NCBI GenBank assembly: GCA_028023455.1
Contig: JAQFVV010006221.1
Span: 207,001 to 271,000, forward strand
Source: Epiperipatus broadwayi
Taxonomy: Eukaryota > Onychophora > Udeonychophora > Euonychophora > Peripatidae
Direction of reading: 5' to 3'
Length of the DNA stretch: 64,000 bases
Shown here: piece after piece, positions 32,829 to 44,262 of the stretch
Position numbering within the stretch: the stretch's first letter is position 1
How the letters are laid out: the number at the start of each line of letters is the position of its first letter
The notes under the pieces: model-generated
Told to the model about the DNA's origin: nothing
The model's input: only the letters and a program-made list of their open reading frames with translations
Databases searched by the model: none
Made by a program: the position numbers and the translations under genes

Positions 32829-32953
32829 AAGTGGCTTATTCGTCTTTCATCTATTACTAGCACAATGAAATAAGATAGCTACGATTATGGTGCTCGGCAC
32901 CGAAAGTGCACTTAACTTTACAAATAATAGATAAAAGAATAACCCACTTTGAA
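32829..32953 (+). repeat. Small inverted repeat with hammerhead-like loop
   Basis: 31-bp arms (AAGTGGCTTATTCGTCTTTC and its mirror AAAGAATAACCCACTT) enclose CGATTAT, the hairpin GGTGC-TCG-GCACC, GAAA and the palindrome AGTGCACT. The order stem I, box, stem II, GAAA, stem III is that of a type I hammerhead, but the box is not CUGAUGA. It shares GATTATG...CGAAA with 9365-9410. Confidence 0.45.
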
Positions 32954-33214
32954 AAGCATACTAACATATGTATGCAAAATTATTACATGCAAATGATAAA
33001 AATATATATATGTGTGTATAAGCAAAAACATCAATTTATGAAATTATTTAGAAAGTTATTGTAGGACATCAGATATAAACGTTATTCTGACCACAGAAAA
33101 TCTGAACCTAAGCAAAAATATTTTATATTTAAAAGTATTTGTTGAAGCAGTTGATCTTTTGGGGATATCTTAGTAAGAGAACTGCTTTGTTGTTTTTATA
33201 TTTTACTTATCATC

Positions 33215-33562
33215 TATATCTGGCATAAATAGGCAAAACTAACTATACGTATTGCCACACACAGCAAGATAAAGTAATCAATGGATGCAAGAAGGCTGGT
33301 GCATAAAATCCCCATCTAGTGCCTACTCATCCAATACCCCCAGACTAGTTTCTGGCTTGTGGCCTTCATCAGTCAGTCTGGGGATATTGGATGAGTAGGC
33401 ACTAGATGGGGATTTTATGCACAAGCCTTCTGGCATCCATTGATTACTCTAGCTTGCTATGTGTGGCAATCCGTATAGTGAGTTTTGCCTGTTTTAACAA
33501 CAGTTATACACGAGCATATGAGGTGGTGGTCATGTGATGTTATGGCTTATATCTGGCATAAA
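33215..33562 (+). mobile_element. HH-B repeat with exact 15-bp target-site duplication
   Basis: TATATCTGGCATAAA flanks the element at 33215-33229 and 33548-33562. The body 33230-33547 starts AGGCAAAACTAACTATACG, ends GTGATGTTATGG and is palindromic about 33345-33380. At its centre lies a reversed hammerhead-like motif (TTCATCAG at 33366-33373, TTTC at about 33350). Here the palindrome itself extends stem I (CCCCA with TGGGG). Confidence 0.88.
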
Positions 33563-36144
33563 AAATTGATTACTCTAACCTGAAGAATTGATATAAAGAT
33601 TTCATAGTCTTAAATTAAAGGCAGTAGATATTTGTTTCAAAAATTGATTGCATTTCTAAAATGATTGTTTAAAGTAAAATATCAGAAATAAGGTGATGTT
33701 GGATCCTATAAATAACTGATATGGCCTTTTTTGTGGTGGGGGGGGTAATTATAAAAAGAAGATAACCCATTATATATACAGAACATAAATGTTCAACATC
33801 AAGGACATGTTGAAATGTAAGCCATCTCTCAGTATTAATAGAGTTAAAATTATGGAACTCAATAAAGAATATCATTGTTTTTTAAAGATAGTGGTTGGTG
33901 CACAAGTTAATGGACTTTGTTATATGAAATTCTAAACATATTATTAGAATAAGAATTCAATTTGGTAACTATATGAAATTATATGCTAGCATCTTGCAGG
34001 CAAACAGGTGGACAATTTGTTTTCGAGATGTTTTAGGGATAAGATCACAAAATAACAACAAATCATCAAATTAAAAAAAAAACAGCAATGACACATAACA
34101 AATGTAATTGGAAAAGCATTTAGGATTTGAACCATCAGTTAGTTTCTTGTATGTAACAAGTGAATATTAAAATGTGTAATGAATTAATTGCACATTTGCA
34201 ATAAAAATGATATTTATTTACTCATCTGCCTTTTGAGGACCAGAAGTGAAAAACCAAATCTTGATCAAAAAATCTTTAACATTTACATCTGTTTCTACAT
34301 AAGATATAAAAAAATGATAAATATGCTGCAATTGATAAACTCAGATATATCACTTTAAAAATCATTTTTCAAAGATTTTGTAAAAGTATTTTTAGTTAAA
34401 ATTGGTTTAGTTTATGAATAAAATTAGCAAAGTCCTATTGTAGATCCTTATGTATATTAACTCACTATATTATTTTGGAAATATGTCATAATTTTAAGCA
34501 TAATACTTTAGCAGATGTATTGATAGACAAATGGAATCTTGTAATGGATTTGGAAAAATAAATATTGATAACTATCTTTGAACTGAAAGTTACAAATTTA
34601 TTAGATCATTATCACCATAGGAATTATTGGAATTTTGAAGAGATCCAAATTTCCTCCAGTAACTCTCTATTACCTTCATATGTTCATTGTTACAATATTA
34701 CTAATTTCAACAGCACATAAATAACTTTCACTACATCTTGAATATGTAACATGTTAGTATTATAACCATATTATAGAGCATTCTTGTTGTTTTATTATGT
34801 TACTAAGAATTATTTGCCGGCAGACTCATAACGAATCATTTTTTACTAAACTTGCATCGATAAATGGAAAGTAAAATTGTATTTACAAGTTTATTAAAAA
34901 TGTTTCATTATGAGGCTGCCTACAAATAATTCTGAGCAATATATTATAATGAGAATGTTTTGTGATATATATCAATTGGTATGTAATTTGAATAGTGGAT
35001 TTGGAGATTTTATATCTGTTTTTAGAAAAATCAATAAAAATAAAAGCATTTCATCAATATAAATGAATGAACATTGTATAAACTTTGTAAATATAGATTA
35101 CCAAACAAACTTTTTCTTTTAATTGGTTTCAAACACTATATGAACAATTGTGTCCATTTAAAGATATGATTGATTAGAATAAATTTATTGTTTTGGCTTG
35201 AAGAAGTACATGAAGTTCCTGTATTGTAATTATCTGGATAAGAATACTACAGCATTTTATTTTTATTATATACAAGTTTATACCCAACCTACGGAAAGGC
35301 TTTTATTTTTTTTAATTGGTTGATTTCACAATTTTTTTTAAAGATTTAATGTAAATTAAACAAAATATTTTAATATACAAATAAATGTCAGAAATTCACA
35401 ATTGAAAAATTGAAATAAAAAAATGTTTGTAGCAACCCGGCCTGTTTGGTACACTTCAGAAATGTACCTGACATAAAGTACATCTTTGACATGTACACAA
35501 TAAATTAAAGTACTAATAAATCTAAATTAATAAAGCTAAATTAAAATTAAAATTTTTAAATATACCTGTTATATTTGACAAGTAAGTTATATATAGTTAT
35601 GTATAGTTTTTCCTATAAATAAAATTCATACTTAGTTGTGAATGTAATAGTGTTAGGGACAACAGACAAAGTGTAGATTTTATATAATAAGATCATTTAC
35701 TGGACCACCCTCTGAATAAAAAAAAATCATAGTGCTCCAATAAAGCGTTACGGACAAATATATATTGAGGCAACAGACAAAATAGGGATTTTATATACAA
35801 GGATAGTTATCAATAATTTTTTAATATCCTATAATTTGAAAAGAGTTTCATGATGTAGTGTTCCACTTTCACAGTCAACACTCTTTAGATTTGAATGCCA
35901 TATTATGTATTTGATGGTTGAATGCATTAGCCATTATTCTTTGATGTTTTATGTTTATATTTCATAAATAAATGTAGTTAAGCAATTGTGTTTTGATTCT
36001 TCATAATCAAAAGTATGATTATAAATATTACCATTTCCCAGAAATCAATCTGATGTAAGAGTTAACTTAAGACTACTGGAATAAATGGTTATCAAGAAAT
36101 TATCTAAAAGGCAATTTTAAAATAAAATTTTACAAATAAATTAT
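33563..36144. other. AT-rich DNA, nothing recognised
   Basis: About 2.6 kb without a recognisable gene or repeat, apart from a short G-rich run near 33734-33746. Confidence 0.6.
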
Positions 36145-36389
36145 TTAAATTAAAAATAAATTTTTATTTAACGCACATTGATTATGTAAGTAACATTTAC
36201 TAAGGCATAAACCTTTAAGCATGTGCGCTTGAAAATATGAAGGTATGGACCTCTACAGGTCTTAACCACAAGCTTACTCTTTTCTTTCAAAGAGTAAGCT
36301 TGTGGTTAAGACCTGTAGAGGTCCCTATCTTCATATTTTCAAATGCACATGCTTAAAGGTTTATTGCCTTAGTAAATATTAAATTAAAA
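36145..36389. repeat. Foldback hairpin element, second copy, 11-bp target-site duplication
   Basis: 223-bp element (36156-36378) homologous end to end to 4901-5121. TTAAATTAAAA lies at 36145-36155 and 36379-36389. Arms about 36195-36285 and 36292-36375 with a minimal loop. The arms of the two copies have drifted differently (GCATGTGCGC here, ATATATGTCTG there), yet each copy's arms still match each other. Confidence 0.88.
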
Positions 36390-37139
36390 GTGTAAATACC
36401 AGGATGACATTAAGATAGCTTTAAATATGACATAATAGGACCATAAAGTCAATGAATACAACAATTATATTGCTTCAAATCAGGTTTACTTTAATGAAAA
36501 CACATTAAGAACCATAAGGTCCTTACACTAATAAATGGCATTAAATTGTTTTGTTTTAAATTTTTTTTGCCTTTTTTAAAAAGTGACATTATTACAGCAA
36601 TGAAACCAATACATATTTTATTTCTGCCAGTTTACCCCAAAGCAACTTTTGCACAGTCAGATTATTATATGATGAGTTTAAATAAAAGTTATTTGAAGGC
36701 AAGTTTAGAACTTTATATATAAAAGATATTTTCTACTTGAATATATCATTTTAATACTAGTTCTAAATTTTATGAGATTTTCTTTACAGAATTTATATGA
36801 AAAGTTAAGAATTTTTTTTAAAATGTGCTTATTAATACAAAATAATTTTGTGTAGTCGTAAATTAATTTTCTATTATGTTAATACAATAATAGATTATAT
36901 TACATAAAATTAATATAAAAATTCAGATTTAGATGGCCAACATAGACCAGTGTCTTCATTGTCAATAGTAATCCACTAAAATAATCTAGTATCAAACCTG
37001 CAGCATTAAACAAGAACATTGTATTGGTTTAGCTTCAAAACCTTAGGCTGGTGAAGATTTCGATCATTAAATGGAATATTTTTTAGAAAAATAAAGACTG
37101 CTGATGAAGAATATGTCCAAAGCAGTACTCCTCAATAAA
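36390..37139. other. AT-rich DNA, nothing recognised
   Basis: No feature seen. Confidence 0.6.
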
Positions 37140-37176
37140 ACAGGCAAAACTCACTATACGTATTGCCACACACAAT
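37140..37176 (+). repeat. HH-B 5' fragment
   Basis: Only the first 37 bp of HH-B (CAGGCAAAACTCACTATACG, TATTGCCACACACA), 80 bp upstream of a truncated RTE copy. Confidence 0.65.
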
Positions 37177-37255
37177 AACAAAGATAAATAGTTTTGAAGA
37201 TAGTAAAAAGATCTGGTTGTCATTTCTATTTGGGGTTCAGTTATTATATATGCAT

Positions 37256-37582
37256 AACAAGAAGGGATCGAAAACGCAATGTATGGATAAGAGAACAAAC
37301 AGGTGTTATTGACCTCATTGAAAAAATTAAAAGACTGAAGTGGAGTTGGGCTAGACATATTGTTAGAAGAGATGATAATAGATGGACAATTGAAATTTTA
37401 AACTGGATTCCAAGGGATTGTAAAAGACCCAGAAAGAGACCACATGTGAGATGGATGGATGAAATAAGAAAGTGTGCAGGGGTGATGTGGAGAAGAAAAG
37501 CTAAAGATAGGAAAAGATGGATTAAACTTGGAGAGACCTTCATCCTGCAGTGGATTGATAATGGTTGATGATGATGATGATG
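37256..37582 (+). mobile_element. RTE-like LINE, copy C, short 3' end
   Basis: The last 327 bp of the element, with an open frame from 37194 to 37568. The frame encodes RRDRKRNVWIREQTGV, WSWARHIVRRDDNRW and the C-terminus LGETFILQWIDNG, then a (TGATGA)n tail. Very similar to copy A, so young. The frame upstream of residue 22 is unrelated flanking sequence. 5' truncation is usual for LINE insertions. Confidence 0.92.
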
Positions 37583-38346
37583 TGACACTGAAACAGAGGA
37601 TGAAAAGAAGATTATCATTAATATAATCTATAAGATTTGGGAGATGTTTTGCTCTTGATATATTTTGTTTTATAGTTTCTGATAATGTTTTCTCAAGTGA
37701 AATTTAAAAAAAAAAACACTATTAGAATAAATATTTTGCCTATATATATATATATTCTACTTTTTGTACATTAGTTAGATATAAAATGTCAAATCACTCC
37801 CCAAAAATGTTGTTTTTCCCAGCAACCCTACCTCTTGCTTGGGTTGTTTGAAATTCAGATTGCATCTTTATTCACAAGGTAGTGTTACTGAAAAAACATA
37901 TTCGTGGCATTGATTTGACATCTTATATTTGAATTTACAGCTAGAAATACGCATTGGGTCTATTTCTTATATATTTATGTTTGGAAGATAACAAAATTAA
38001 AATTACTAATATATTAGTCTTTCTTCGTATATGTAAATTAAACATGTTTACGAACAATTTAAGATCGTTGCAAATTTAAATTTCATACTCTTTGTTTGAA
38101 TAAGTCTGTGTTTTCATATACTTAACAAAAGTACAGCAAACAGTTAAGAAATTACCTTTTGGTCATGCTGTTTGAAATTCAGACTATTCTTGAGATAGCA
38201 TTGTTGAAAAACCACTATTTTGGAGAATGATTTAACATTATGTATTTGAATTTTCAGTTAGCAATATGCACTGGGTCTATTTCTTATTTATTAGTAGATA
38301 GGTGTATATTTTTAAGAGATATATTTATACTCATCAATTTTTTTAA
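37583..38346. other. AT-rich DNA, nothing recognised
   Basis: No feature seen. Confidence 0.55.
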
Positions 38347-38811
38347 TCATTTTGAATTTTAACATGATCTCCACTTCATACGCTTACACATTCTGTTAAT
38401 AAGAGTACCAAACTCTCCATACAGTAGTGCCACCAAGTGCAAGCTTTCATAATCAATGGATGCAGGAAGGTTTGAGCATAAAATCCCTATCTAGTGCCTA
38501 CTCGTCCAACATCCCCAGACTAGTTTCTAGCTTGTGGCTTTTATCAATGAGGAGCCGAGCTTTATAGTTAACCAAATAGGTAAAAGGTGGCTGCGGAAGG
38601 ATTGCCTTAGATCCAAAGATCTAAATGCAGTGCTCTCGAATCCAAAGATCCTTACTGATGAAATCCATAAGCTATATACTACTCTGGAAATGTTGGATGA
38701 GTAGGCATGAGATAGGAATTTTATGCCCAAACCTTCCTGCATCCATTGATTACAAAAACTTGCACTTGGTGGCACTACTGTATGGAGAGTTTGGTATTCA
38801 TTTTAAATTTT
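38347..38811 (-). mobile_element. HH-B repeat, palindromic, 14-bp target-site duplication
   Basis: TCATTTTGAATTTT (38347-38360) and TCATTTTAAATTTT (38798-38811) flank 38361-38797. Both arms hold hammerhead-like motifs. The left one (minus) has TTATCAA in place of the box, and the right one (plus) has CTGATGA with TATACTA where TAGAAAC is expected, so both are decayed. Centre near 38575. Confidence 0.83.
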
Positions 38812-39011
38812 GTAATGTAATAAAATAGTAAATGTTAATAATTAAAATATGATAATTTTATTTATTTTAATCATACTTCCCATACAAATTATTGTAAAAT
38901 AATTGTTGGCTAAATTGGGTACCATTAACCACATAATTTCTCATTTGATTTCTGTGATTTCAAAAAATTCTGTCTTTAAAAAATCAGTGCAGTTATTTAT
39001 AATACACTTTA

Positions 39012-39603
39012 CTTTTTTATTTAGTAAACAGGCAAAAACTCTCCATATAGTAGTGCTACCTTGTGCCAGCCAGAGTAATCAATGGATGCCAGAAGGCTTG
39101 TGCATAAAATCCCTATCTAGTGCCTACTCATCCAATATCCCCAGACTAGTTTCTGGCTTGTGGCCATCATCACAGTGAGGAGCTTTGGATCTGAGAGCAC
39201 TGCACCTAGATCTTAGGATCTAATGCAACCCTCCAGCAGCCACCTTTTATCTCTACATCACTACAAAACTATGAGAATGAAATTGAAAACACAATAATAT
39301 TTTCAATCTAAGCTCAATAGCTTATATAGTCATATTGGTCTGAACTCAATTCAGCACCCATACATTTTGGTGACTTTGGCTCTTTAACAACCACAGCCAC
39401 CATTATCCTATTAGGCAGGATTGGTGTTAGACCACTAAACATCACATGATCACCATCTCATGCTAGCACATAACTGTTAGTAAACAGGCAAAAACTCTCA
39501 CACAAGGTGGCACTACTATATGGAGAGTTTTTGCCTGTTTACTAACAGTTATGTGCTAGCATGAGATGGTGATTATGTGATGTTTAGTGGCTTTTTTTAT
39601 TTA
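39012..39603 (+). mobile_element. HH-B repeat, longest copy, about 567 bp
   Basis: Flanked by CTTTTTTATTTA (39012-39023) and CTTTTTTTATTTA (39591-39603). It runs from AAACAGGCAAAAACTCTCC through a reversed hammerhead-like motif (disrupted by an inserted CA in the box) and the CCTCCAGCAGCCACC middle. A near-perfect terminal hairpin follows at 39432-39590, bounded by CCACTAAACATCAC and GTGATGTTTAGTGG. This copy shows that the terminal hairpin and the hammerhead body are parts of one unit. Confidence 0.83.
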
Positions 39604-41490
39604 TCTGTAAAATTTCAACTTTTTTCAAAATGATTTTTTTAACAATGAAAACTATCAAAAATTAACAAAACCACATATAAAAAAATACAGTATAGTTCAA
39701 ACATTACAATAGCAATGAGTTTCACACCCTCTTTTATTCTCAATATATTACCAAAAACCTATAAAAAGTTTTCAAGAGGTAATATTTGGAATTGAGCAAA
39801 AATATATATTTTGCATTTATGTGTTGTTTATTCTATTGTAAATGATTGACTTGCAGGACTTATGCCAGATTATTATCATTTTAAATTTTGTTTATGTAAC
39901 ACTATAAAATAGAAAAAAAATGTGCTTGCTAAAGTTTGTAAAATTACAGTCTCCATGTTGTCACGTGTGCTGGAATATTTATTGTTACTGTGTGAAAAAA
40001 AAAACTTTTAAAAATTGTTCATAATAGCCAAAAAGAAAAAATGGCAATACATTAGTTTATGACCTTAGGATGGATTATTTTCTGACGTAATCAACACTGA
40101 GAAAATATTGATCATTTACATTAATATTTATTATGCAAATAGTAAAATGCATAAATAATTTCCATAATTTGCAACTTTAGTGAATTGTATCCGTTTTTCT
40201 TTTTGACTGTAAATAAGCATATATACAATTGCTGGAAAAATGTGTTGCTACTATGTTTTAAAGTGATTATATATATATGCATCCAAACTGAATTAGTGTT
40301 ATAAATAGTCAAAATAAGAGTCATAGATCACATGACCCTATTCTCTTAAGCTTGTATGTTACGAATTAGTGATAAATTGAACATTTTCAAATTTTAGAAA
40401 ATAACATAGTTTATGAGAAAGTTTAGGCTTTCAAAACCATATTTCTGTATGATTATGTTTGAATGAATTTAGTTTGTCTTATTTTCTCTCCCCCCCCTCT
40501 CTTTCTATATTTATATAATTGAGTTATATAAAGACAGATGATACCATGATACCATTTGTCTTTTTAATATTTGTTTTTATACAGGCATAGTTTATTTACA
40601 TAATTTTAAAGAAGGGAGTGAATTCAATCTATTGCCCGAATATATACATATATAGAAAGATAAAGGTCACCATTTAAATATTGAAAAGATTAAAGCCGAG
40701 CTTTAATTTAAACAACCTCTAAATATGAAATGAAATCTCAGTTTTAATATCAGTAAATAATAAATAACTCAGATTTTATGTACTTGAACAGAAAGTGACT
40801 GAAGCTTCCAATATAGATGAAGAGTTTATTTATGTACAGTATATAATTTATCAGAAGCGTCAGTTACTTCCTGTTCATTTAAATATAATCGAGTTATGTA
40901 TTATTTACATATATATATCTTATTACAATTTAAGTGCATATTAAATATTATATATATAAGTATTAATAAGTTTCCCAGCTGAAGGTTAACTGAAGCAAGA
41001 GTTATGTGATCAATATTATTGGTAGGTTCTCATCGCTCATCATTTGACTTAAATAATTTATTCAAGCATCTCAATTTTAAAAGAGCACCAAAATTAACAT
41101 TATCAAGATGTTACTTCATAATCTAAGTTTTTGTAATTAAGTAAGTGACTGTAATCTTTTAAATTTTCAATAGTCCAGACCGCTAACTGATTTATGTAAA
41201 ACGACTGCATTTTTGGACACGTGTAGTAATTTCTGTAGTGGAGAAAGAGTACCAAACAATGCCCATTCATTGGTGGTGATCTAGAGTTATTGCTTAGTTA
41301 TAGTAGTGTTATCCAGTTACTTTTTACAGTAGAGGGATTTATGTAGTCCATTCATTATTCTTATACATGTGGTTGATATATATCTATTCGTAATATATAT
41401 AAAATACCTATCATTTTATCAAGTGAGATAAATTCTGTAAGAATGTTTGTACACTTAGTAGTCATAAAAGATGAAATATAATCATATAAA
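39604..41490. other. AT-rich DNA, nothing recognised
   Basis: Pyrimidine tract CTCTCCCCCCCCTCTC near 40484-40502; otherwise featureless. Confidence 0.55.
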
Positions 41491-41608
41491 ATGAAATTTG
41501 TCAGACATTGGTGGTCGAGAGGTCAGCACAGCTGCCTTACAAGCAGTTGTCGTGGTTTGCTTCCCGGCCGATGCTATGATACATGGAGAAAAAAAAAATG
41601 AAATTTGT
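41491..41608 (+). mobile_element. tRNA-derived SINE with target-site duplication and A tail
   Basis: ATGAAATTTGT lies at 41491-41501 and 41598-41608. The 96-bp body has GGTGGTCGAGAGGTCAGCAC (A-box region), GCTGCCTTACAAGCAG (anticodon arm) and GTGGTTTGCTTCCCGG (B-box region). It ends GATGCTATGATACATGG plus an A run, like 9161-9275. Confidence 0.85.
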
Positions 41609-41957
41609 TTTAAACAAGAACTATACGGTCTAAGTTTGCTAAAATGATAAAATATTAATATTGAATACATTATATGGTCTTAAATGTCATTATGGTCACT
41701 TATGAAATTGATGAATAAAGATTTCCACTTTCATTCTGACCAAATCACAAAAATATGTAGGGCTTTTCCATTTTACATTATCTTTTCCTGACATTGCTGG
41801 TTTGTTTTGAAGAATCAGGCATGATTGCACTTGATAGATACACATTTCTTTTTTAATATTGCAAAAATAATTTAGTTGACTATAATTTTTTTCTCACTCC
41901 ATAGCATGGGATTGTTCAACAATTAGATAAAAAATATATTTATGAATGTATTTATTA
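41609..41957. other. AT-rich DNA, nothing recognised
   Basis: No feature seen. Confidence 0.55.
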
Positions 41958-44025
41958 AAATAGTGATGTGATGTGATGCACTGTGACTTCTCTTTAAATG
42001 GAGTCAGAAATCTCTCAGCAACTATGCCCAGAGAAACCTGTTAGCCACTTTACCTTCCCTTTCCATTCCCACCCTAAGTTTTCCCATAATCTGCTCCATA
42101 CCATTTCCACAACATAATCTTTGTCAACTCAATTGCTTTTATATCTAAATCCCCTTATCTTTTCCCAACTCCAGCATAAAAACCAATAACCCACTTTCTG
42201 TATAATTACTTTGTTCATATTTATTCTTCTATAACTTTGTTATTTGTACCCTTTCTGCTTTCTAGCATTTACATTCAATTAGCAAATGCCTAACATTTTC
42301 TATGCCTTCCTTCCACAATTTACAGACTAAATCACCCATATTTTTCCATTTACATGTATGTTCTCTTGTTGCTAAAGATTCCATTCGAGCTTTAAACAAT
42401 AAAGTACTTTCCTTGCTATTATCATAAATTAACTCGCACCCAATGTTCCGCTTACTTCTATATATATTTAAACTCTTTTTACTCTCCGTACTAGTTCTCA
42501 ATCTCTTCAACTCCTTATTCTTTATTAATGCATCTTTATATTTGGATTTTTCTGGTAATAACCATCATTATATTTGGATTTTTCTTCACTAAATTTAATC
42601 CCCATCTCTTTACCCATTTTTGCACATGTCCTCAACATAACTTCCATATCTTTTTTTCTTTCTGCACACAAAAAGACATCATCCACAAAAAAAAGATGCG
42701 ACAAAGTATATACTTCCTCGCCACCTATTAATGGTATCTCAATCCCTCTTCCTAGTTTTTCAATTGCTCTCTCCATTTAACTCAAATACAACAAAAACAA
42801 AATAGGTGACATAAAGCATCCTTGCCTTAGTTCCACCCCATTTTTAACTTTAACTCATTCTATATCCCCTAATTGATATGTATAGTAATTATTTTCATAT
42901 AATTTCTTAATAATATCCACTAAAGCTTCATCCATTCCCAATTTTGCTAAACTTACCCATAATCTATTTCTATTTACTCTATCATATGCCTTCTCTATAT
43001 CTATAAAACTCATATATAACTCTACCTGAATTCCTACTCATATTTCCTATATGCCTATCTGATCTAAAATCTCCTTGCATTTCCCCCACTACATTCTTCT
43101 CTTCCATCCATTTTGCAACTTTTCCAACCACCATATATGAGAAAACTTTATATAAGACTGATGCTACTGCTATCGGTCTATAATTGTTTAACTTTCAATG
43201 ATTCTTACCATTTTCTTTAAATAATAATCTTACTCTTGTATTACTCCAACTACCTGGAAAAATTATCTTCTGTGCCATCTTATTGAAACAGGATAATAGC
43301 TTTACTTTTGCCCTATGCCCTAAATTCATTACCATCTCTACTACCCATCCATCTAAACTCTTGCCTTTCCACTTTTCAGTTTCTTCCCAGCCTCATTCAG
43401 TTCATTTTTTGTAAACCTAATATTCCCATTACTATATGCTTTCATGTTTTCTATCACTCTCACCTTCACATCTAACATCTTTTATATATTCATTACATAT
43501 CTATTTAAGATTCTCTCTAAGTCTTCTCTAGAGCTACACTCTATTCCTTCATCATTTAGTAATACTATCTCTCTCCCCCCTACATTTCTCTTTTTAATGT
43601 AATTCCAAAATTTTTTACTCCCATCTCTTCCACTTTTATTAATATCCTCCAATAATTTACTATTTAATTTTATTCTCTCTTTATAATTATCTATTTTAGC
43701 CAACTTCTTCTTTTCTAAGTACTTTTCCCATTTAGCATTAATATCTTTTTCACTTTCTTTGTTCTTAATAGTACACATATTCTCTGCATGCTTTTTTCTC
43801 TCTTTTACACTTTTAATAACTCTCATTTTTGTATTACTTTTATTCTTCTGAATATTCTCACCTAAAACCCTATTTGCCACTTTTTCTATTTCATCACACC
43901 AGTCCTTATACTCATCCCCAACCAACTCTTCCGTGATTTCTTCAACTTGTATTTATACTTTTCCAACTTATACTTATCATTCACTCTCCATTCACATCTT
44001 TTACTATTCTTTTTACTTTTGCAGC
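41958..44025 (-). mobile_element. LX non-LTR retrotransposon, copy 3, longest
   Basis: About 2.07 kb on the minus strand, from a linker upstream of the RT to the CATCACATCACATCAC tail at 41963-41980. Its 5' end stops directly against the HH-B palindrome (GCAAACTCTCCAGACAGTAG, 44026). An internal deletion near 42510-42530 removes most of the segment between the RT and the ELERW region present in copies 1 and 2. Confidence 0.87.
42262..43925 (-). pseudogene. LX polyprotein with reverse transcriptase, multiple stops
   Basis: On the minus strand, 43482-43925 (147 aa) is a lysine-rich linker with KKFWNYIKKRN, a pattern found just before the RT in non-LTR proteins. The region 42780-43160 then reads SFIDIEKAYDRVNRNRLWVS (motif A), KLYENNYYTYQLGD and ELRQGCFMSPILF, with in-frame stops. 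Frame 42525-42776 carries LSHLFFVDDVFLCAERKKDM with the catalytic box FVDD at residues 30-33. After a deletion, 42262-42510 carries the C-terminal region with a W in place of the second cysteine of the knuckle (CKLWKEGIENVRHLLIEC). Not functional. Confidence 0.85.
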
Positions 44026-44262
44026 AAACTCTCCAGACAGTAGTGTTGCCCAGTGCAAGCCATTGTAATCAATGGATACTTTGGGTTTGTGCATAAAATT
44101 CCTAATACTTACTCTTCACCGATGAAAGCCATAAGCTAGAAACTAGCCTATAGATATTGGATGAGTATGCATTAGATAGGTATATTATACACAAGCAAGC
44201 TTACTTGCATCCATTAATTACTATAGCTAGCACTAGGTGTCACTACTGTCTGGAGATCTAAT
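44026..44262 (-). mobile_element. HH-B palindrome attached to LX copy 3
   Basis: It starts AAACTCTCCAGACAGTAGTG and ends GTCACTACTGTCTGGAGATC. The forward hammerhead-like motif at 44110-44165 has CCGATGA in place of CTGATGA and CTAGCC in place of CTAGTC, so it is decayed. The terminal hairpin of complete HH-B copies is missing. Confidence 0.8.

Noticed and set aside
39432-39590. Stand-alone MITE bounded by CCACTAAACATCAC inverted repeats
   Set aside because: The flanking duplication encloses 39024-39590, so the hairpin is the terminal part of a longer HH-B element rather than an independent insertion.
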